From contig JBEHYF010000014.1 in the NCBI GenBank assembly GCA_048498315.1, positions 1-58,526 on the forward strand: DNA of 58,526 bases, in the 5' to 3' direction. Of this stretch, positions 51,270 through 58,526 are shown in pieces. The first letter of the stretch is position 1, and every line of letters starts with the position of its first letter. A model generated the notes under the pieces. The model was not told the origin of the DNA, did no database searches, and saw nothing but the letters and a program-made list of their open reading frames with translations. The position numbers and the translations under genes were made by a program. This DNA is from Actinoallomurus sp048498315. Lineage in GTDB: Bacteria > Actinomycetota > Actinomycetes > Streptosporangiales > Streptosporangiaceae.

Positions 51270-52421
51270 TCACGCCTCCCGGGTGGCGGTGCTGGGCGCC
51301 GCCGGCGCCTCGGACGTGCCGGGTGCCTCGCCGCCCGCGGACGCCTCCCCGGCGGCATCGTCCTGCCGGGATTCGGCGAACCTGCCGAACCCGAGCAGGA
51401 CCGAGCCGACCGCGAACGACACCGCCGCCGCGGTGAGCACGCCGAGGAACACGCCGAACCAGCCGCCCTTCGGGGTCTCGGCGGCGTACGCGAAGATGCT
51501 GCCCGGCGAGGGCGTCGCGACCAGGCCGGCTCCGGTGATCATGAAGGTGGCGATGCCGGCCGCTCCGCCGGCCATCGTCGCGAGGATGAGCCGCGGCTTC
51601 ATGAGGATGTACGGGAAGTAGATCTCGTGGATCCCGCCGAGGAACTGGATGATGATCGCGGCCGGGACGCTCGGCCGCAGCGTGCGCGGGCCGAACAGCA
51701 GGTAGGCCACCAGGATCCCCAGGCCCGGGCCGGGGTTCGACTCCAGCATGAACAGGATCGACTTGCCGTGCTCGGCCGCCTCCGCGAAGCCCAGCGGGGC
51801 GAGCACGCCGTGGTTGACCGCGTTGTTGAGGAACAGCACCTTCGCGGGTTCGATCAGCACCGACGCGAGGGGCAGCAGGTGATGGTGGATCAGCCACTCG
51901 ACCCCGTTGCCGGCCGCCGTGGTGACCTGCCGGACGACCGGGCCGACGCCCCAGACGCCGAAGATGGCGACGGCGCCGCCGACGATGCCGGCGGTGAAGT
52001 TGTCCACGAGCATCTCGAACCCGGCCCGGGTCCGCTCCTGCACGTACTCGTCGACCTTCTTGATGAGGTACGCCGCCAGCGGGCCGACGATCATCGCTCC
52101 GAGGAACATCGGGATCTTGGATCCGACGACGACGCCCACGGTGGCGACGGCGCCGACCACGGCGCCCCGCTGGCCGTGCACCATGCGCCCGCCGGTGTAG
52201 CCGATGAGGATCGGCAGCAGGAACGTGATGCTCGGGTCGACCAGCTCCGCAAGGTGCTTGTCCGGCAGCCAGCCGGTGGGGATGAACAGCGCGGTGATCA
52301 GACCCCAGGCGATGAACGCCCCGATGTTGGGCATCACCATGCCGGCCAGATGACCGCCGAAACGCTGGATATTGGCTCTTACTCCGCTTCCGGTGACGGT
52401 CGGGGTGTACGCAGTGGCCAT
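51270..52421 (-). CDS. mtlA: PTS mannitol-type IIC component
   Basis: A 383-residue permease closely resembling the IIC part of E. coli MtlA: GHLAGMVMPNIGAFIAWGLI, TALFIPTGWLPDKHLAELVD, VEPAKVLFLNN-type text near 205, ESNPGPGLGILVAYLLFGP and the substrate-site motif GGIHEIYFPYILMKPRLILA. About eight to ten membrane spans; an Ala/Glu/Gly-rich cytoplasmic tail follows. The strong match to MtlA makes mannitol or a related hexitol the likely substrate. The gene lies 37 bases after the kinase gene. Confidence 0.92.
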   Translation of the reverse strand: MATAYTPTVTGSGVRANIQRFGGHLAGMVMPNIGAFIAWGLITALFIPTGWLPDKHLAELVDPSITFLLPILIGYTGGRMVHGQRGAVVGAVATVGVVVGSKIPMFLGAMIVGPLAAYLIKKVDEYVQERTRAGFEMLVDNFTAGIVGGAVAIFGVWGVGPVVRQVTTAAGNGVEWLIHHHLLPLASVLIEPAKVLFLNNAVNHGVLAPLGFAEAAEHGKSILFMLESNPGPGLGILVAYLLFGPRTLRPSVPAAIIIQFLGGIHEIYFPYILMKPRLILATMAGGAAGIATFMITGAGLVATPSPGSIFAYAAETPKGGWFGVFLGVLTAAAVSFAVGSVLLGFGRFAESRQDDAAGEASAGGEAPGTSEAPAAPSTATREA

Positions 52422-52458
52422 CGGGGCCTCCTAGTGGTTCGGGGGTCTGCGTAGCTGG

Positions 52459-53397
52459 TCAGGGGATCAGAGACCGGCCGAGGTCCGGTCGCGCGTTGAT
52501 ACGGACGATGTCGCGCCGGACGTCCTCCGGGCGCGGCATGCGGCTGGCGGGCAGGCGGACCGCGGCCGCCCCCCACGCCAGGCCTTCGGCGAGCGCCGTG
52601 GCGCCCTCGGCTCCGGCGGCGAGGAAGCCGGCGAGCAGCGCGTCCCCGGCGCCGACCGTGCTCCGCGGCGCGGTGACCGGCGCGTCGCCGACGCGCACGC
52701 CGCTGTCGTCGACGAGGACGGCGCCGTCGGGGCCGAGGCTGGCCAGCACGGCGCGGGCGCCCCGGTCGCGCAGTTCTTCGGCGGCGGCCACCACCTCGCC
52801 GAGGCTGGCGAGGGGCCGGCCGACCGCCTCGGCCAGCTCCTCCCGGTTCGGCTTGACGAGGTGGGGGCCGGCCGCGACGGCCTCGGTGAGCGCCGGGCCG
52901 CTGGTGTCGACCGCGACGCGGACGCCGGCGTCGGTGAGCGTGTCGCACAGCCGGGCGTAGATGTCGGTGGGCACGCCGGGCGGCAGGCTGCCGCAGGCCA
53001 CCACCCAGCGCGCGCCCTCGGCCCGGGCCAGCACCATGTCGGCGACCGCGTCCAGCTCCGCCCGCGACAGCGGCTCCCCCGGCTCGTTCAGCTTGGTGAC
53101 GACGCCGTCGGGTTCGACGATCGTCACGTTCGAGCGGGTGCGGCCCGCGACCGGGACGGCGCCGAGCGGGATGCCGTCCTCCCCGAGCAGGCGGATGAGC
53201 TGGTCGCCGTCGGCGCCGCCGGCGGTCACCACGGCGACCGTCGGCACATCGTTGGCGAGCAGTGCGCGGGAGACGTTCACGCCCTTGCCGCCCGGGTCGA
53301 GGCGCGCGGACGTGGCCCGCGTCATCGTGCCCTTCACGAGCCGGTCGACCTCGATCGTGCGGTCGAGGCTCGGGTTCAGCGTCAGCGTGACGATCAC
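52459..53397 (-). CDS. fruK: PfkB family 1-phosphofructokinase / tagatose-6-phosphate kinase
   Basis: A 312-residue sugar-phosphate kinase. N-terminal VTLTLNPSLDRTIEVDRLVK and RLDPGGKGVNVSRALLANDV are typical of 1-phosphofructokinase. The second PfkB signature is RSTVGAGDALLAGFLAAGAE with the catalytic Asp, and WVVACGSLPPGVP is present. In this operon it would act on the ketose phosphate formed by the zinc dehydrogenase; whether this is fructose-1-phosphate or tagatose-6-phosphate cannot be told. GTG 53397 is the first start of the operon. Confidence 0.88.
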   Translation of the reverse strand: MIVTLTLNPSLDRTIEVDRLVKGTMTRATSARLDPGGKGVNVSRALLANDVPTVAVVTAGGADGDQLIRLLGEDGIPLGAVPVAGRTRSNVTIVEPDGVVTKLNEPGEPLSRAELDAVADMVLARAEGARWVVACGSLPPGVPTDIYARLCDTLTDAGVRVAVDTSGPALTEAVAAGPHLVKPNREELAEAVGRPLASLGEVVAAAEELRDRGARAVLASLGPDGAVLVDDSGVRVGDAPVTAPRSTVGAGDALLAGFLAAGAEGATALAEGLAWGAAAVRLPASRMPRPEDVRRDIVRINARPDLGRSLIP

Positions 53398-53519
53398 GCG
53401 CCACCTGACCCGGCCCGGACGGCGCGGGCGGCCCGGGCGCGCGCAACGGCCGCGCGACGGTGCCGAGCATGCGGCCACAGCCGGCCGGCTCCCGCCTGAT
53501 CTCCCGCACTCATGATGTT

Positions 53520-53580
53520 GCTTCACCGCCGTTTCGTTTTTGTTTTCACATGATTTACGCCCATATGAGTGGGACGTCAA
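53520..53580 (-). promoter_or_regulatory. Promoter and probable DeoR operator of the PTS operon
   Basis: On the minus strand TTGACG (53575-53580) and TAAATC (53552-53557) are 17 bases apart, a good sigma-70 type promoter. Immediately downstream is an AT-rich run, GTGAAAACAAAAACGAAACG, placed to cover the transcription start. GAAAC units also occur upstream of the DeoR gene. A leader of about 150 bases leads to the kinase start. Confidence 0.6.
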
Positions 53581-53595
53581 GAGGGCGGACGCAGA

Positions 53596-53627
53596 CCGGC
53601 CCCCTCGGATCTCCCCGAGGGGGCCGG
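53596..53627. terminator. GC-rich hairpin upstream of the PTS promoter
   Basis: CCGGCCCCCTCGG and its exact complement form a 13-bp stem around six bases. It lies between the NudC 3' end and the PTS promoter and may stop NudC transcripts from running into it. The rest of 53628-53866 shows nothing recognisable. Confidence 0.55.
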
Positions 53628-53866
53628 CGAACGTCGGTGATCAAGCATGTCCGGCGCATGGTCGGTGCTCCGGTCCTCCGTGCGGACAGGCCGTTACGGC
53701 GGCCGACGCGCATGCCGGGTGCCCGCACCACTCCACCGGACCGGACACGACCGGGCATCCGGCATGGACGGCCCTGGCCCGCAGGGCGATCGGACCAACT
53801 GGCGGGCGCCGCGAGCTTGAATGGGCGCGCGCCGGGGCTCGCGCAGTCCCGGTGCGACCGTTTTCG

Positions 53867-54769
53867 TCACCAGTCGCCGGGAAGGCGCCCGCCGTACCAG
53901 GTCTCGATGAGCTGGCGGGCGATCGACACCCGCCCAGGCAGGAAGATCTCCTCCGCCTCCATCGCCGCCCGCAGTTGCCCCCGCGTGTACCAGCGGGCGA
54001 ACCGGATCTCCTCCCCGTCGATCCGCGGCTCCTGGCCGGCGTCGGCGCGGGCGAAGAAACCGAGCATGAGGCTGCGCGGCAGCGGCCACGGCTGGCTGCC
54101 GAGGTACCGGCATTCCCGCACGCTCACCCCGACCTCTTCCCGCACCTCACGGGCGACCGCCTGTTCGAGCGACTCGCCCACCTCGACGAACCCGGCGAGC
54201 ACCGAGACCCGCCGTTCCCCCCAGCGCGCGCCGCCGGCCAGCAGGATCCGCTCACCGTCGTGTACCAGCATGATCACGGCGGGATCGGTCCGCGGGAAGT
54301 GCTCGGAGCCGTCGGCCGGGCATACGCGCGTGTGGCCCGCGGACGCGACGCGCGTCACCGCGCCGCAGCGCGGGCAGTGCGGGTGCGTCGAGTGCCAGTT
54401 GGCCAGCGCGACCGCCTGGGTGAGCAGGCCCGCGTCTTCGTCGCCGAGCAGGGCGCCCACCCCGCGCAGGTCCGCCGGCTCGGTGCCCTCCACGGCCGGC
54501 AGCGGCGCCGCGACCGCGAAGTGCGCGATTCCCGCCGCGTCGACGCCGAGCAGGTAGCGCTCCCCCTCCGGCGCCTCGCCGGGGCCGCACAGCACGAGGG
54601 CGGGGCCCGGCCGCACCAGCGCGCGCCCGCGTTCGACGACGAGCACGCGGGTGCGCGGGTCCGCCCACGCCTCCGCCAGCCATGCGTCGTCGCGGCGCCG
54701 CTCGGCCGCGCGGTCCAGCGTGCCCCGCGACAGCGCCAGCCATCCGAGGGCAGGGGGATCCGTGGTCAC
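53867..54769 (-). CDS. nudC: NAD+ diphosphatase NudC
   Basis: A 300-residue NUDIX enzyme hydrolysing NADH to NMNH and AMP and able to decap NAD-RNA. It has the zinc-binding segment HCPRCGAVTRVASAGHTRVC (three of the four usual cysteines), the Nudix box GFVEVGESLEQAVAREVREE and the NADH-specific SQPWP motif (YLGSQPWPLPRSLML). GTG 54769 overlaps the M20 peptidase stop by four bases. Counterpart of M. tuberculosis Rv3199c. Confidence 0.93.
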   Translation of the reverse strand: MTTDPPALGWLALSRGTLDRAAERRRDDAWLAEAWADPRTRVLVVERGRALVRPGPALVLCGPGEAPEGERYLLGVDAAGIAHFAVAAPLPAVEGTEPADLRGVGALLGDEDAGLLTQAVALANWHSTHPHCPRCGAVTRVASAGHTRVCPADGSEHFPRTDPAVIMLVHDGERILLAGGARWGERRVSVLAGFVEVGESLEQAVAREVREEVGVSVRECRYLGSQPWPLPRSLMLGFFARADAGQEPRIDGEEIRFARWYTRGQLRAAMEAEEIFLPGRVSIARQLIETWYGGRLPGDW

Positions 54770-56151
54770 GCCCGCGCACCCCCGGCCAGCTCTTCCCACA
54801 GGTACGCGGCGGCCTCGGCGCCCTTGAGCAGCAGCGGGATCTCCACCTTTTCGTTCGGCGCGTGAATGCGGTCCTCGTCCAGGCCGACGGCGAGGAACAC
54901 CAGCGGCGCCGCGAGGATGTCGGCGAGGTCGGCCTCGGGGCCGCTGCCGCCCTCGCGGGTGAACAGGACCTCCGTGCCGAACGCCCGCTCCATCGCCCGC
55001 TTGGCCGCCAGCACGCCCGGCGAGCCGATCGGCGAGAAGCACGGCCGCACGCCCGGCCCCGGGATGCGCACCCGAGCCTCGATGCCCGGCGGTGTGTGCG
55101 CGGCGACGTACCTATTGAACGCCTCCTGCACCCGCGCCGGGTCCTGGTTCGCCACCAGCCGGAACGACACCTTGGCGTGCGCCTCACGCGGCACGATCGT
55201 CTTGCCGCCCGGGCCGGTGTGGCCACCCCACATCCCGTTGACCTCCGCGGTGGGGCGTGCCCAGACCCGTTCGAGCGTGGTGAAGCCGGCCTCGCCGTAC
55301 GCGGCGCGGCTCTCCCCGGCGGTCGCGAGCCAGGCGTCCTCGTCGAACGGGAGCTTGGCGAACAGCGCGCGCTCCTCGTCGGTGAGCGCGACGACGTCGT
55401 CGTAGAAGCCGTCGAGCGTGACCCGGCCGTCGGCGTCGTGCAGGCCGGCCAGCAGCGCGGCCATCGCGTGCAGCGGGTTGGGCACCGCGCCGCCGAACGA
55501 GCCGGAGTGCAGGTCGCTCGACGGCCCGTACAGCGACACCTCGGCCTCGCACAGGCCGCGCATGCCCGTGCACATCGACGGCACGTCCGCCGCCCACATC
55601 GTGGTGTCGCTGACCACGATCACATCGCAGGCCAGCCGCTCGCGGTTCGCTCGCAGCAGGTCCGCGAAGTGCGGCGAGCCGGACTCCTCCTCGCCCTCCA
55701 CCAGCATCTTCACGGTCACCGGCGGCGCGGTGCGGCCCCACGCCGCCAGCCCGGCGCGCAGCCCGAGGGCGTGGAACAGCACCTGGCCCTTGTCGTCGGA
55801 CGCGCCCCGGCCGATGAGCCGATCGCCCTTGCGCACCGGCGTGAACGGCGCGGTCTCCCACTCCTCCAGCGGCTCGACCGGCTGCACATCGTGGTGGCCG
55901 TACACGAGCACCCGCGGCGCCGACGGATCGCCGGCCGGCCACTCCGCGTACACCGCGGGCAGGCCACCGGTCTCCCAGATCTCCACGACCGGGAACCCGG
56001 TCGCGCGCAGGTGTCCGGCCAGCCACTCCGCCGAACGCCGCACGTCGCCGTGGCGGTCCGGGTCGCCGGAGATCGACGGGATGGACAACCACGCCATCAG
56101 GTCGGCGACGAAGCCGCCCGCGGCCGCCTCGATGTGTTCGCGTACGTTCAT
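54766..56151 (-). CDS. M20 family dipeptidase
   Basis: A 461-residue dinuclear zinc peptidase of the carnosinase/ArgE branch. Metal ligands appear in VLVYGHHDVQPVEPLEEWET (His-x-Asp), RGASDDKGQVLFHALGLRA, KMLVEGEEESGSPHF (Glu-Glu), DVIVVSDTTMW and near the C terminus IHAPNEKVEIP (His). A dimerisation domain lies in the middle (GLCEAEVSLYGPSSDLHSGS). ATG 56151 starts the family homology; upstream frame text is spurious. Coupled to nudC. Confidence 0.92.
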   Translation of the reverse strand: MNVREHIEAAAGGFVADLMAWLSIPSISGDPDRHGDVRRSAEWLAGHLRATGFPVVEIWETGGLPAVYAEWPAGDPSAPRVLVYGHHDVQPVEPLEEWETAPFTPVRKGDRLIGRGASDDKGQVLFHALGLRAGLAAWGRTAPPVTVKMLVEGEEESGSPHFADLLRANRERLACDVIVVSDTTMWAADVPSMCTGMRGLCEAEVSLYGPSSDLHSGSFGGAVPNPLHAMAALLAGLHDADGRVTLDGFYDDVVALTDEERALFAKLPFDEDAWLATAGESRAAYGEAGFTTLERVWARPTAEVNGMWGGHTGPGGKTIVPREAHAKVSFRLVANQDPARVQEAFNRYVAAHTPPGIEARVRIPGPGVRPCFSPIGSPGVLAAKRAMERAFGTEVLFTREGGSGPEADLADILAAPLVFLAVGLDEDRIHAPNEKVEIPLLLKGAEAAAYLWEELAGGARA

Positions 56152-56197
56152 GACCAGCCTTCGCACAGGTGGATCTTCATCTGGCACTCTATTCCGG

Positions 56198-56518
56198 GTG
56201 ACCGTGTTCATCGACCGGCCGCTCTGGGCCTCGCGTGGCCGCACTCCCGCCGCGCCGGCACCCGGCCTCCGTGACGTGACGCCCGCCCCGCGCCTGTGGT
56301 CGCACCTCGCCAGCGACGTCTCCTACGACGAGCTGCACGCCTTCGCCGCCCGGCTCGGCGTGCCGCCGCGGGCGTTCGATCGCGACCACTACGACGTCCC
56401 GGAGGAGCTGTACGAGACGGCGGTGGCGATGGGCGCGCGGCCGGTCGGCGCCAAGGAGCTGGTCGGCCGCCTCACCGCCGCCGGCCTGCGCCGCCGCAAG
56501 CGCCCCGCAGGCCGCTGA
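56198..56518 (+). CDS. DUF4031 domain protein
   Basis: A 106-residue protein: VTVFIDRPLWASRGR at the start, WSHLASDVSYDELHAFAARL and the RAFDRDHYDVPEELYETAVA motif define DUF4031, a small actinobacterial and proteobacterial domain of unknown function with a conserved HYD. GTG 56198. It is divergent from the dipeptidase with 46 bases between starts. Confidence 0.88.
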   Translation: MTVFIDRPLWASRGRTPAAPAPGLRDVTPAPRLWSHLASDVSYDELHAFAARLGVPPRAFDRDHYDVPEELYETAVAMGARPVGAKELVGRLTAAGLRRRKRPAGR

Positions 56519-56993
56519 ACCCGCCGGTCCGCCGCAGCGGGCCGCATCTTCCCGATCCGATACGGCGCGGCCCGCCCGAAGCGACGGGCCGCCTCATTTC
56601 CGGACACTCCCACATGACGCCGGCATGAGCGCCGATATGGCGGCTGGAAGGCGCCGCGGTGGCCCGGACCCGCGATATCAATGGCCTGATGCGGACGACC
56701 CCGATCGCGAGAATCAGCGTTGTCCACGATACCGATTCTCCCGATCACCCGATAAGGCGATATCACTTTCCGTCACGCTCTGTCGGCACGCCACCGGCTC
56801 AATGGCAGAATCGCTCGACGCCGCGTGAGCAGAACCATCGGTGCACGACCTATGACATTGCGTAATCCATTTCGGCGGTATTCACAGCTCGGATATCCGC
56901 CAGGAGAATCACGTTTCGGCAGCCACCCTCAAAGGGGTGATCATCGGTGGCGCCGACAACCAGGCGCCTCACGGGGGAGAGGAGCAAGGAGAA
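56519..56993. other. Intergenic region with 5' leader hairpins
   Basis: No gene supported. This stretch is less GC-rich than the backbone. Just before the secreted-protein gene there are two hairpins, CACCC/GGGTG (56924-56939) and GGCGCC/GGCGCC (56949-56968), followed by an AAGGAG ribosome site. They could form a regulatory leader, but I cannot match a known riboswitch. Confidence 0.45.
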
Positions 56994-57557
56994 ATGACGT
57001 TCTCCCGTAATGCGGGCACGGCCGTACGGACCGGTTCGCGCAAGACCACGATCGGATTCGTCGCCGGCCTGTTCACGGCCGCCGTGGCGGCGACGACGGC
57101 GTTCGCCTCACCCGCCGGCGCATCGCCCGCGCCGGCCGGCCAGGCGAGCGCGGTCACCGTCCGGCCGGGCCCGCACGGGTCTTTGACCGTGCACGTCAGC
57201 GGGCGGTCCGCGGCCGCCCCGGCGCTCGCGACGCCGGCGCCGTCGACGTCGCCGTCCGTGACCCACCAGTTCGTACCCGACGGCGGCGGCTTCACCTGCG
57301 AGTCCGGCTACGCGTGCGCCGGCGTGCCCTACTCCACCGGCGTGTACGTCTTCAAGTTCTACTACTACGGCAGCTACTCCCTGAGCTACTGGTTCAACAC
57401 CGGTTTCGTGATCAACAACCAGACCGGCGGGGCGGCGTTCCGCATCTACAACAGCAGCGGTGGCCAGGTCCGTTGCTTCCCGGCGTCGCCGAACCCGCAG
57501 AACGGGGTCGACTGGGATCCCATCTGGAGCGTCCGGCTGACGTCCAGCGGCTGCTGA
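56994..57557 (+). CDS. Secreted small beta-rich protein
   Basis: A 187-residue exported protein. The signal peptide (basic RTGSRKT, hydrophobic TIGFVAGLFTAAVAATTAFA, AS-type cleavage near residue 38) is followed by a Pro/Ala/Ser linker and a C-terminal domain of about 90 residues with GGGFTCESGYACAGVPY, an aromatic stretch VFKFYYYGSYSLSYWF, and two more cysteines, so probably two disulfides. It resembles small secreted actinomycete proteins near the peptidase-inhibitor I36 type, but I cannot confirm the family. AAGGAG lies a few bases before the ATG. Confidence 0.75.
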   Translation: MTFSRNAGTAVRTGSRKTTIGFVAGLFTAAVAATTAFASPAGASPAPAGQASAVTVRPGPHGSLTVHVSGRSAAAPALATPAPSTSPSVTHQFVPDGGGFTCESGYACAGVPYSTGVYVFKFYYYGSYSLSYWFNTGFVINNQTGGAAFRIYNSSGGQVRCFPASPNPQNGVDWDPIWSVRLTSSGC

Positions 57558-57647
57558 CGGTGAGCACCGGGCGCGGCGCCGCCGGGGGTGACCGGCCCCG
57601 CCACGAGGGCGTGGCCGGCGCGCCGGCGTGACCGGCCGGGCCCGGTG

Positions 57648-57723
57648 CTCGTACGCCTTTCCGGCCGGAGACCCGGATCGGCCCGGTCTCCGGCCGGAAA
57701 GGCTTTATCCCCGTCCGTACGAG
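57648..57723 (+). terminator. Nested inverted repeat, probable terminator
   Basis: A perfect 18-bp stem (57656-57673 with 57685-57702; arm begins CCTTTCCGGCCGGAGACC) around 11 bases. It is enclosed by an outer 8-bp pair, CTCGTACG (57648-57655) and CGTACGAG (57716-57723). It lies about 90 bases after the secreted-protein stop and would terminate it; the outer pair is unusual for a plain terminator. Confidence 0.6.
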
Positions 57724-58337
57724 GGCTTTGTTCGGCCATTGACCTGCCCTCGCTCGCGCGCGGCCGCCGATCCGGGAATCGGCTGTCAACCTGCCGATCG
57801 CGATGCTTCCGCATTTCTCCGGCGAGGAAATTCAACGGCGAAATTCCCATCCACCTGGGCCGCCCGGCCGCGACCGCGCCGACGGCACGGGCCCGGCGGC
57901 GGGGCGGGCGCCCGGTGGTCGTCATCCGGCATGCCGGTCGCCGCATCGCGGTGCTGGAGACCGACGGCCGGGTGCGCGCCGTGGCCTGAGGCGCACGGCG
58001 CACGACGCCCAGGCGGGCCCGGCGCGCGAAGACGGCGGCCGGGACGGACGCCTTCTCCGCGGCACCGCGAGGCCGCCTGGACGCCCGGCGTCCCGGGCTC
58101 CTCGCTCCTGCGCTCCCGGTCCCGATTCGCCGGTGCCCGGGCGGAGACGCCGAAGGTTCGGTACGCCGGTCGGCTCGGTGATCGGTACGATCCAGGCGGA
58201 CCGCGAGCGCCGGCGGTCCCGGCCGGCGGAACGAACCCGCCGCCTCATGGGTGCGGCGTGCCGTCCGGCGCCGGCGGCGGAGCGGGCTTAAGGCCCGCAT
58301 CCGCGTGGCTGGCGTCGTGTCGGGTGAGAGGAGCGGC
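57724..58337. other. Intergenic region, possible coding debris
   Basis: No complete gene. Around 57830-57990 a plus-strand frame ends RPVVVIRHAGRRIAVLETDG with a stop at 57990. It has some coding character but no recognisable start or family. The remainder is GC-rich without identifiable features. Confidence 0.4.
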
Positions 58338-58412
58338 ATGCCGGAACAAGAGGACGACACCCGCATCGATCTGCACACGGACCGGCCGACGCCCGCCCGG
58401 ATGTACGACTAG
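58338..58412 (+). pseudogene. SAM-dependent methyltransferase, truncated after 24 codons
   Basis: After a GAGAGGAG site the frame reads RIDLHTDRPTPARMYD and stops at TAG. This is the standard N terminus of the former-DUF574 methyltransferase family (PHPARVYDYYLGG). The match breaks exactly after YD, where sequence of a different composition begins, so the gene is interrupted rather than short. Confidence 0.7.
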
Positions 58413-58526
58413 TTCCGTGTCAAGTGGCCTTGATCACAGTCGGTGTAACGAATTGATCTTTGGAAGGGTGGGATTCCAGGTCTGGTAGATCACGAGTCAT
58501 CGATCTTGCTGGGGCGGGAGGTTCTG
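58413..58526. mobile_element. Probable insertion-sequence end, incomplete
   Basis: From about 58410 the DNA is distinctly less GC-rich (GTTCCGTGTCAAGTGGCC, then runs such as GTAACGAATTGATCTTTGG). It interrupts the methyltransferase at a fixed point. This is what an IS terminus looks like, but the window ends before a transposase or second end, so the family cannot be assigned. Confidence 0.45.

Noticed and set aside
52459..53397. PfkB kinase as the missing 2-keto-3-deoxygluconate kinase of the uronate pathway
   Set aside because: Its N terminus (TLTLNPSLDRTIEV, DPGGKGVNVSRAL) is that of 1-phosphofructokinase/tagatose-6-phosphate kinases, and it is the first gene of the PTS operon.
56860..56993. 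Cyclic-di-AMP (ydaO-type) riboswitch ahead of the secreted protein
   Set aside because: Such switches precede secreted cell-wall proteins in actinobacteria, but I could not match their conserved core here.

Overview
The window is very GC-rich actinomycete chromosome. It carries a WhiB7 protein, a Scr1/DUF5753-DUF397 cassette, ECF sigma factors with C-terminal extensions, a mycoredoxin, GTG and TTG starts and strong third-position G/C bias. It looks like a Streptosporangiales or Thermomonosporaceae-type organism, but genus cannot be fixed from sequence alone.

The backbone is a conserved actinobacterial gene neighbourhood, recognisable as the order seen around Mycobacterium tuberculosis Rv3193c-Rv3199c: UPF0182 membrane protein, PPA1309, YlbL-type PDZ/Lon-like protease, MoaE, SDR, DUF2342 and NUDIX (4.6-13.5 kb); DUF2064, YgjP-type metallopeptidase, enoyl-CoA hydratase, UbiB-like kinase, zinc-ribbon protein and WhiB7 (34.5-39.6 kb); TesB, UvrD2 and mycoredoxin (41.5-45 kb); NudC, M20 dipeptidase and DUF4031 (53.9-56.5 kb). 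Accessory DNA interrupts it in two places.

Left flank (0-4.4 kb): a LacI regulator, a PL3 pectate lyase, remnants of a pectinesterase, a methyltransferase, possibly UbiX and a MarR regulator, and an integrase C-terminal remnant beside an initiator tRNA gene. Two similar palindromes, one near the LacI gene and one upstream of the pectate lyase, suggest a small pectin regulon.

First accessory block (13.6-34.5 kb): two ECF sigma factors, a GMC oxidoreductase divergent from a shikimate-dehydrogenase-like gene, a haloalkane dehalogenase, a run of decaying genes (SDR, TetR, methyltransferase, Scr1-type regulator, DUF397), an Rpn-like nuclease, and a nine-gene hexuronate-type operon on the minus strand. 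The operon encodes a LacI regulator, a PotABCD-style ABC importer, an IolB/KduI-like isomerase, a ManD-type dehydratase, altronate dehydratase and a mannitol-dehydrogenase-family oxidoreductase. It would feed uronates released from pectin or glucuronan toward 2-keto-3-deoxygluconate.

Second accessory block (45-53.4 kb): a quinone-oxidoreductase-like gene and a self-contained polyol PTS operon with PfkB kinase, MtlA-type IIC, IIB, IIA, zinc dehydrogenase, HPr and enzyme I. A DeoR regulator converges on its distal end.

The most regulatory-rich site is the whiB7 leader (39.6-40.06 kb). It has a WhiB7-type promoter, a long upstream ORF and a strong terminator hairpin just ahead of the coding region. 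At the right edge the first codons of a SAM-dependent methyltransferase run into lower-GC DNA that looks like an insertion-sequence end.
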